Part shown: piece after piece, positions 6,536 to 7,355 of the stretch
How positions within the stretch are numbered: the first letter of the stretch is position 1
Layout of the letters: each line of letters starts with the position of its first letter
Source of the DNA: Bdellovibrionota bacterium
Lineage (GTDB): Bacteria > Bdellovibrionota > Bacteriovoracia > Bacteriovoracales > Bacteriovoracaceae
NCBI GenBank assembly: GCA_030836365.1
Contig: JAURQB010000013.1
Span: forward strand, 1-7,355
DNA: 7,355 bases
Reading direction: 5' to 3'
Made by a program: the position numbers and the translations under genes
The notes under the pieces: model-generated
What the model was told of the DNA's origin: nothing
The model's database searches: none
The model's input: only the letters and a program-made list of their open reading frames with translations

Positions 6536-7355
6536 TATTTAAAACCCGATAAGCGTTGGCCCGTCCTCCAACGGATAAATGGGCAAGGTCGCGAGTAATT
6601 ACACTTTTTTCAATGATATGTTCTTTAAGCTCTTTCACACTCATTGTTTTATTTTGGGAGAGAATTAGGCCCGCAATTCCACTGACGAATGGAGTGGCCA
6701 TACTTGTGCCGCTAAAGCTTCGATACCCATCACCAGGAACAGTGGACATAATATCACTCCCTGGAGCGTGAACATGTACCGTCCATTTTCCGTAATTTGA
6801 AAATACACTTCTGTTGCCACTGCCTTCAAACGCACCGACAGAGACAACATTGTCAACTTGATGATTTGCAGGATATGTCGGCCATTTGTCATTATCATTT
6901 TGCTTATTTCCACTGGCGACAACAAATAAGATTCCAGCTTCTTCTGCAGCGATAATGGCATCTTCAAGCGCCTGAGAAAATCCACCTCCCGACCATGAGT
7001 TACTCATAATGTCGGCCTTCATCATAATGGCGTAATCAATAGCTTGGATCGCACCTTCAAGCGTACCTGCTCCACTATCCGCGAGAAATTTAAGCCCCAT
7101 GATTTGAACGTTGGCCATAACTCCCTTTGTTCCTTCTCCATCATGGGCCGCTCCAATAATTCCCGCACAATGAGTTCCATGTCCGTTGCCATCTTTTGGC
7201 GAAGGCAAATTCCCTTGGAAGTCATAACCATAAACATCATCAACATAACCGTTTCCATCGTCATCAACATCTGGCTCACCGTTAAGCTCAGCTATGTTGG
7301 TCCACATATTATCTTTTAGGTCTTTATGGGTGAAATCAACACCCGTATCGATGAC
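6528..7355 (-). CDS. Subtilisin-family (S8) serine protease, N-terminus outside window
   Basis: The frame continues past the internal ATG at 7307 to the window edge, giving 275 visible residues. The upstream part holds the catalytic Asp (VIDTG, visible residue 3), so translation surely begins outside. The other catalytic residues are His59 (GNGHGTHCAG), the oxyanion Asn150 (ASGN) and Ser218 (SFSGTSMATP). An Asp-rich stretch with DVDDDGNG and VDDVYGYDF (about 29-46) is a calcium-binding-type insert common in secreted subtilases. SWSGG and the APGSDIMST segment also fit the family. The catalytic domain ends about 55 residues after the Ser with no extra C-terminal domain. The missing part should carry a signal peptide and an inhibitor-type prodomain. 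It is the upstream gene of a two-protease operon and overlaps the next start by 8 bases. Confidence 0.96.
   Translation of the reverse strand, partial: VIDTGVDFTHKDLKDNMWTNIAELNGEPDVDDDGNGYVDDVYGYDFQGNLPSPKDGNGHGTHCAGIIGAAHDGEGTKGVMANVQIMGLKFLADSGAGTLEGAIQAIDYAIMMKADIMSNSWSGGGFSQALEDAIIAAEEAGILFVVASGNKQNDNDKWPTYPANHQVDNVVSVGAFEGSGNRSVFSNYGKWTVHVHAPGSDIMSTVPGDGYRSFSGTSMATPFVSGIAGLILSQNKTMSVKELKEHIIEKSVITRDLAHLSVGGRANAYRVLNNE

Noticed and set aside
6528..7307. Subtilase starting at the internal ATG (7307)
   Set aside because: The same frame continues upstream to the window edge and contains the catalytic Asp motif VIDTG, so the real start is outside.
7255..7330. Asp-rich DVDDDGNG stretch in the subtilase considered as a novel EF-hand fusion
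   Set aside because: Inserts of this kind between the catalytic Asp and His are common in secreted S8 proteases and need no special explanation.

Overview
The window is AT-rich and densely coded. It carries six protein genes and only about 310 bases outside them. Four of the six products look exported: a lipoprotein with Cys-paired repeats, a beta-lactamase-fold protein, a trypsin-fold protease and a subtilase. This mix, the low GC and the Ig-like lipoprotein repeats would fit a Gram-negative predator or bacteriolytic organism of the Bdellovibrio/Bacteriovorax type. That placement is inference from style of sequence; no marker gene is present.

Layout from left to right. Bases 1-2406 (minus) are one uninterrupted reading frame of 802 codons that runs off the left edge. 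It encodes a lipoprotein with six degenerate two-cysteine repeats followed by the start of a different beta-sandwich domain. A 239-base divergent spacer (2407-2645) separates it from a family-3 aldehyde dehydrogenase (2646-3959, plus). That gene overlaps tail-to-tail by 11 bases with a secreted class-A-beta-lactamase-like serine hydrolase (3949-4878, minus). A 65-base divergent spacer follows, then a YedI/DUF808 inner-membrane protein (4944-5756, plus). Five bases later lies the stop codon of a V8/trypsin-type serine protease (5762-6535, minus). The start of this gene overlaps by 8 bases the stop of a subtilisin-family protease (6528-7355, minus), whose N-terminus lies beyond the right edge.

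Only the two proteases form a clear operon: subtilase first, trypsin-fold protease second, with an ATGAGTAA start/stop overlap and no good Shine-Dalgarno for the second gene. The start of the second gene lies in a 27-base unit repeated three times, each copy giving an in-frame ATG. The remaining genes are single transcription units arranged divergently and convergently, with no visible functional link between dehydrogenase, hydrolase and membrane protein.

I see no RNA gene, CRISPR array, insertion sequence or phage gene, and no convincing new multi-gene system. The most distinctive items are the six paired-cysteine repeats of the lipoprotein, the triplicated start of the coupled protease, and the beta-lactamase-fold protein that seems to lack the usual omega-loop glutamate.
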